This document shows positions 60,962-64,000 of a stretch of DNA of 64,000 nt, piece by piece. Source of the DNA: Arthrobacter oryzae (lineage in GTDB: Bacteria; Actinomycetota; Actinomycetes; Actinomycetales; Micrococcaceae); contig NZ_JAUSSM010000003.1 in NCBI RefSeq assembly GCF_030812315.1, positions 62,001-126,000 on the forward strand, given 5' to 3'. The position numbers were made by a program, and so were the translations under genes. How positions within the stretch are numbered: the first letter of the stretch is position 1; each line of letters opens with the position of its first letter. The notes under the pieces were generated by a model that was not told where the DNA came from, searched no databases, and was given only the letters and a program-made list of their open reading frames with translations.

Positions 60962-62184
60962 GCCTGAAGGAACAGTTCGGCAAGGATGTCCTGCTCACCG
61001 GCTGGGGCCACAGCCGGTTCGGCAAGCTCACCGACGAGACCCTCGAGTCCCTGATCGTCCAGGTGGCCACCGAGGCGATCGGCAACGCCGGGATCGAGCC
61101 GGGCCAGATCGATGAGGTCTACATCGGCCAGTTCAACTCCGGCATGATGCCGCTGGCCTTCCCGTCCTCGCTCGCGCTCCAGGTCTCCGAGCAGCTCGCC
61201 AACGTGCCGTCCACCCGCGTGGAGAACGCCTGCGCTTCCGGTTCTGCAGCCTTCCAGCAGGGCACCAAGTCGCTGCTGGCCGGCACCGCGAAGACTGTCC
61301 TGGTGATCGGGGCGGAGAAGATGACCCAGGCGGGGGCCGACGTTGTGGGTGCGGCCCTGCTGGGCGCGGACTACGACATGGCCGGCAAGGCGTCCACCAC
61401 CGGCTTCACCGGCCTCTTCGCCGAGGTGGCCAAGCACTACGAGAAGCGCTACGGGGCCGGCGTCGGAAATCCTGGCGCCGGAAGTCTCGGCGCCGGAAAT
61501 CTCGGGGACGTCCTGGGCACCATCGCGGCCAAGAACCACCGCAACGGCGTGGACAACCCCTACGCCCAGCTTCGTAAGGACCTCGGCGAGGACTTCTGCC
61601 GCACGGTCTCGGACAAGAACCCGATGGTGGCCGATCCGCTGCGCCGGACGGACTGCTCCCCGGTGTCCGACGGCGCGGCCGCCGTCGTGCTGTCCGTCTC
61701 GCCGACCGGCGGGGAAACCGCTCCGGTGCGGCTCGCCGGTTTCGGCCACGCGAACGATTTCTTTCCCGCCGAACGCCGGGACCCCACCGCCTTCGCCGCG
61801 ACGCGCGCGTCCTGGCAGCGGGCACTGGCGATGGCCGGCGTCGGGCTTGAAGACCTGGACCTCGCAGAGGTGCACGACTGCTTCACCATCGCCGAACTGC
61901 TCATGTACGAGGCCATGGGCCTGACCGAACCGGGCCAGGGATCCCGCGCCCTGGCGGAAGGCTGGGTGTTCAAGGACGGCAAGCTGCCCGTCAACGTCTC
62001 GGGCGGACTGAAGGCCAAGGGCCACCCCGTCGGCGCCACCGGCGTTTCCCAGCATGTCATCGCGGCCATGCAGCTCACCGGCACCGCGGGCGGCATGCAG
62101 CTCGCCAACCCCCGCCGGGCCGCCGTGCAGAACATGGGCGGCGTGGGTATCGCCAACTACGTGAGCGTGCTCGAGGCCGTCTAA
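60958..62184 (+). CDS. Thiolase (SCP2/acetyl-CoA acetyltransferase-like) with a repeat insertion
   Basis: A 408-residue thiolase starting at ATG 60958 ([20 protein letters not shown]), overlapping the subunit B stop. The nucleophile Cys is in [15 protein letters not shown]. The [22 protein letters not shown] motif and [16 protein letters not shown] support an SCP2-type thiolase; the usual C-terminal CxG reads [10 protein letters not shown]. Residues 168-182 are three pentapeptides ([15 protein letters not shown]) from a 15-bp tandem repeat at 61459-61503. The operon should cleave a 3-oxoacyl-CoA into acyl-CoA and acetyl-CoA after CoA transfer. Confidence 0.9.
61459..61503 (+). repeat. 15-bp tandem repeat inside the thiolase gene
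   Basis: Three in-frame units, GGCGTCGGAAATCCT, GGCGCCGGAAGTCTC and GGCGCCGGAAATCTC, encode a Gly-Ala-Gly-rich loop insertion. The reading frame is kept. Confidence 0.85.
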
Positions 62185-62190
62185 CCCCCC

Positions 62191-62255
62191 GGAGTTTTTG
62201 TCCAGATAATGGGTCCTGGAGGGTCCTGAAGTGCCATTATCTGGACAAAAACTCC
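62191..62255. terminator. Family C palindrome after the thiolase gene
   Basis: The arms GGAGTTTTTGTCCAGATAAT-GG (62191-62212) and its complement (62234-62255) pair perfectly over 22 bp with a 21-nt loop. It lies between convergent genes and should terminate both. Confidence 0.75.
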
Positions 62256-62276
62256 CAAGCCCGGGGCAGGAAGCGG

Positions 62277-63017
62277 CTAGCGGCCCCGGATCAGGGCCGC
62301 GATCTCCACAAAGCCCAGCCGCTCCGCGTTCTCCAAGGCGGTGCGGCCCTGGGGATCCCGGATTCCGGGGTCGGCACCGGCGGCGAGGAGCTGACGGACC
62401 ACCTCCTGCTGCCTTGGCCCGCCGTTGTTGAGCAGGATGGCTTCCTGCATAGCCGTCCAGCCCAGGCTGTTGACGTGGTTGACGGGTACGCCGGCGGCGA
62501 TGAGGATCCTCACGGTTTCCACATGCCCGTGTTCGCTGGCCGGGATCAGCGCCGTTCCGCCGAACCGGTTGGTGCTCCGCACGTCCGCACCTGCAGCCAA
62601 GGTCAGCTGCAGGACCTCGTTGAATCCCTCGGCCCCGGCATAGAGGAACGCCGAGTCCTCGATGGCGTCTTTCGCGTTGACGCTGCCGCCGGCCCGGATC
62701 AGTTCGGCCACCATGGCGACGTCGTTGGCCTTCGCGGCCTGGATCAGCCGCTGGTCGAGCTCCGCCTGCGCCTCAGGGGACAACGCAGGACGGGTCTCGG
62801 AAGGCGCTGTCGTTGTCGCCGCCGCTGTTGTGGGGACGGCCGTGGGCGTTGCAGCGGCGGCGGAGGAGGTCACAGGAGCGGACGACGGCGGTGTCTCCCG
62901 CCGTCCCGGATCTCCGGGCCCGGCCTGGCAGGCCGCAAGGCAGGCAGCAACGCCGGCTGCGGCGATGACGACCGCAGATACCTGCCGAGCCCTGCGCCAA
63001 GTCCTGAACCGCCTCAT
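62277..63017 (-). CDS. Ankyrin-repeat lipoprotein
   Basis: A 246-residue protein starting near ATG 63017 (MRRFRTWRRARQVSAVV); a longer frame to 63086 exists. The lipobox LAACQAG places the lipid Cys near residue 30, followed by an Ala/Thr/Ser/Pro linker. About four ankyrin repeats follow, such as VAMVAELIRAGGSVNAKDAI, FNEVLQLTLAAGADVRSTNR and GHVETVRILIAAGVPVNHVN. It follows the HbpS-like gene by 11 bp and probably acts with it at the cell surface. Confidence 0.85.
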   Translation of the reverse strand: MRRFRTWRRARQVSAVVIAAAGVAACLAACQAGPGDPGRRETPPSSAPVTSSAAAATPTAVPTTAAATTTAPSETRPALSPEAQAELDQRLIQAAKANDVAMVAELIRAGGSVNAKDAIEDSAFLYAGAEGFNEVLQLTLAAGADVRSTNRFGGTALIPASEHGHVETVRILIAAGVPVNHVNSLGWTAMQEAILLNNGGPRQQEVVRQLLAAGADPGIRDPQGRTALENAERLGFVEIAALIRGR

Positions 63018-63028
63018 GAACCCAGAGC

Positions 63029-63619
63029 CTACTTCGCGGAGCCGGATGCCGCAGCGGCAATGGCCTCCGCACCGGCAGTTGCGCACGCCTCATCCAGCGC
63101 ACCGTCGGGGGCGCCGCCGACCCCGATGCCTGCCACGGAGACCCCGTTGACCTTGAGCGGAACGCCGCCGGCCAGGAAGAGGGTGCCGGGCAGGTCCGCG
63201 ATGCTGGGACCGTTGCCGTTGATGCGCCTGGCAAGCTCGCTGGTGGGCGTACCGAAGGCGGCCGCCGTGTAGGCCTTCTGCTGCGCCGCCTCAATGGTGT
63301 GCTCGGCAGCGTTATCGCCGCGGAGGAGGGCCTGAACGGTTCCGAACCTGTCCACCAGGGCCACCGTGACGAACGGAAGCTTATCCGCCTGGCACTTGGC
63401 GAGGGCAGCCTTGACCGCGTCGGCGGAGGCTCCTACGGTGATCCGGTTCTGGGCCACAACGGTTTCGGGCACCGGCTGGACATCGACGGCAGGAACGGCT
63501 GCAGGAACCGGTGCGGCGGCAGCCGCTGAGGTCCCGGCGTTGGCCGCGGCCGTCAGCCCGCCGGTCAGGAGCAGCGCTCCGGCGGCAGCGGCGGCGGCAA
63601 TCTTCTTGGACATCTTCAC
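63029..63619 (-). CDS. Secreted GlcG/HbpS-family protein
   Basis: A 196-residue exported protein starting at GTG 63619 (VKMSKKIAAAAAAGALLLTG), with AAGGAG upstream; ATG 63613 is possible. The signal ends near ANAGTSA. The domain is of the GlcG/HbpS type (DUF336): LPFVTVALVDRFGTVQALLR, IEAAQQKAYTAAAFGTPTSE and LFLAGGVPLKVNGVSVAGIG. Family members bind heme (Streptomyces HbpS) or have unknown roles; heme binding is not proven. Confidence 0.85.
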   Translation of the reverse strand: MKMSKKIAAAAAAGALLLTGGLTAAANAGTSAAAAAPVPAAVPAVDVQPVPETVVAQNRITVGASADAVKAALAKCQADKLPFVTVALVDRFGTVQALLRGDNAAEHTIEAAQQKAYTAAAFGTPTSELARRINGNGPSIADLPGTLFLAGGVPLKVNGVSVAGIGVGGAPDGALDEACATAGAEAIAAAASGSAK

Positions 63620-63842
63620 GGGTTCTCCTTGAATTAGGGGGTCTAACGGTTCTGGCGCTTGCCCGGTTCATGCCCCGGGCCTGGAATCCATCCTGTCCGC
63701 CCGGGCGCGGCAGGGCATCAGGCGTTGGTCTGCCGCGGCCTCCCCCATCGGGCTGGGCGTATCAGCCAAAAGGCTGAGAGACCAGCAACGGCGCGGGCCC
63801 TAGCATTGTGGATAGCACTCATCCACCGGAACCGGACACCCC

Positions 63843-64000
63843 ATGCCCTCCTCACCACCAGCCCTCCCGGCGTCGTCGGTCCCTTCCCCAGCCTCGGAAC
63901 CAGGCCCCGCCCCGGAACCGGGCCCTGGCAACGGCGCTCCCGGAAGGGGCCCGCTGGGCCGCATCGACGCCGTCGTGCATCTTGGTTTTGCCGTTCTGCT
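63843..64000 (+). CDS. N-terminal fragment of a probable membrane protein
   Basis: The frame starts at ATG 63843 (MPSSPPALPASSVPSPASEP) and is open to the window edge. A Pro/Ala/Ser-rich head of about 35 residues precedes GRIDAVVHLGFAVLL, which looks like the start of a membrane helix. No ribosome-binding site is obvious. The family cannot be named. Confidence 0.5.
   Translation, partial: MPSSPPALPASSVPSPASEPGPAPEPGPGNGAPGRGPLGRIDAVVHLGFAVL

Overview
The window is high-GC DNA from a soil-type actinobacterium, most likely Arthrobacter or a close relative (Pseudarthrobacter, Paenarthrobacter). This rests on gene content and protein style, such as ANTAR and DUF3151 proteins, a three-part PurS/PurQ/PurL FGAM synthase, and several GTG starts. 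No rRNA, tRNA, CRISPR array, prophage or insertion sequence is visible. The window is a chromosomal mosaic of housekeeping genes and carbon/sulfur catabolic islands.

Layout. 1-4.2 kb: a subtilisin-inhibitor-like protein convergent with a large secreted subtilase. 4.5-7.8 kb: purS-purQ-purL. 7.9-10.7 kb: small conserved genes on the minus strand. 10.8-16.3 kb: a SAM riboswitch followed by a sulfur operon (acetyl-CoA synthetase-like protein, dimethylsulfone monooxygenase SfnG, O-acetylhomoserine sulfhydrylase MetY, CoA-binding protein). 16.4-20.2 kb: an ECF sigma factor with a probable anti-sigma partner, an APH-fold kinase, a degenerate HPt-like protein and a small coiled-coil protein. 20.2-29.8 kb: purA, an NCS1 permease, a UDG-like protein, DUF3151, class II aldolase, an RNA methyltransferase, a HAD phosphatase and a Tat-exported hydrolase. 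29.8-36.1 kb: STAS-like and GAF-ANTAR regulators, a serine-hydrolase homologue lacking its catalytic pair, pyrE, an E2-acyltransferase-like protein lacking the lipoyl lysine coupled to an acyl carrier protein, and a flavin monooxygenase.

36.1-45.5 kb is a hexuronate utilisation island: UxaC (glucuronate to fructuronate), UxuB (fructuronate to mannonate), a ManD-type dehydratase (mannonate to KDG), a glucuronide-type GPH symporter, a gluconokinase-GH3 glycosidase fusion and a LacI regulator. 45.6-56.3 kb is a second glycoside island: an Opp/Dpp-type ABC importer (one subunit fuses permease and ATPase), two Gfo/Idh/MocA dehydrogenases, two TIM-barrel isomerases and a second LacI regulator. Both islands carry the same inverted repeat, close to TGNCAACCGNTTGNCA, on their candidate promoters, so they probably form one regulon or two cross-talking ones. 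56.4-62.2 kb: nadE, a quinone-oxidoreductase-like gene, and an IclR-controlled CoA-transferase plus thiolase operon. 62.3-64 kb: an ankyrin lipoprotein, an HbpS-like secreted protein and the start of another gene.

The most notable features are the gluconokinase-GH3 fusion, the lipoyl-lysine-less E2 plus ACP pair, the SAM riboswitch whose P1 helix overlaps the ribosome-binding site of the sulfur operon, and families of long, nearly perfect intergenic palindromes (one is a 66-bp perfect palindrome). All function calls are by eye from motifs and context; no database search was run.
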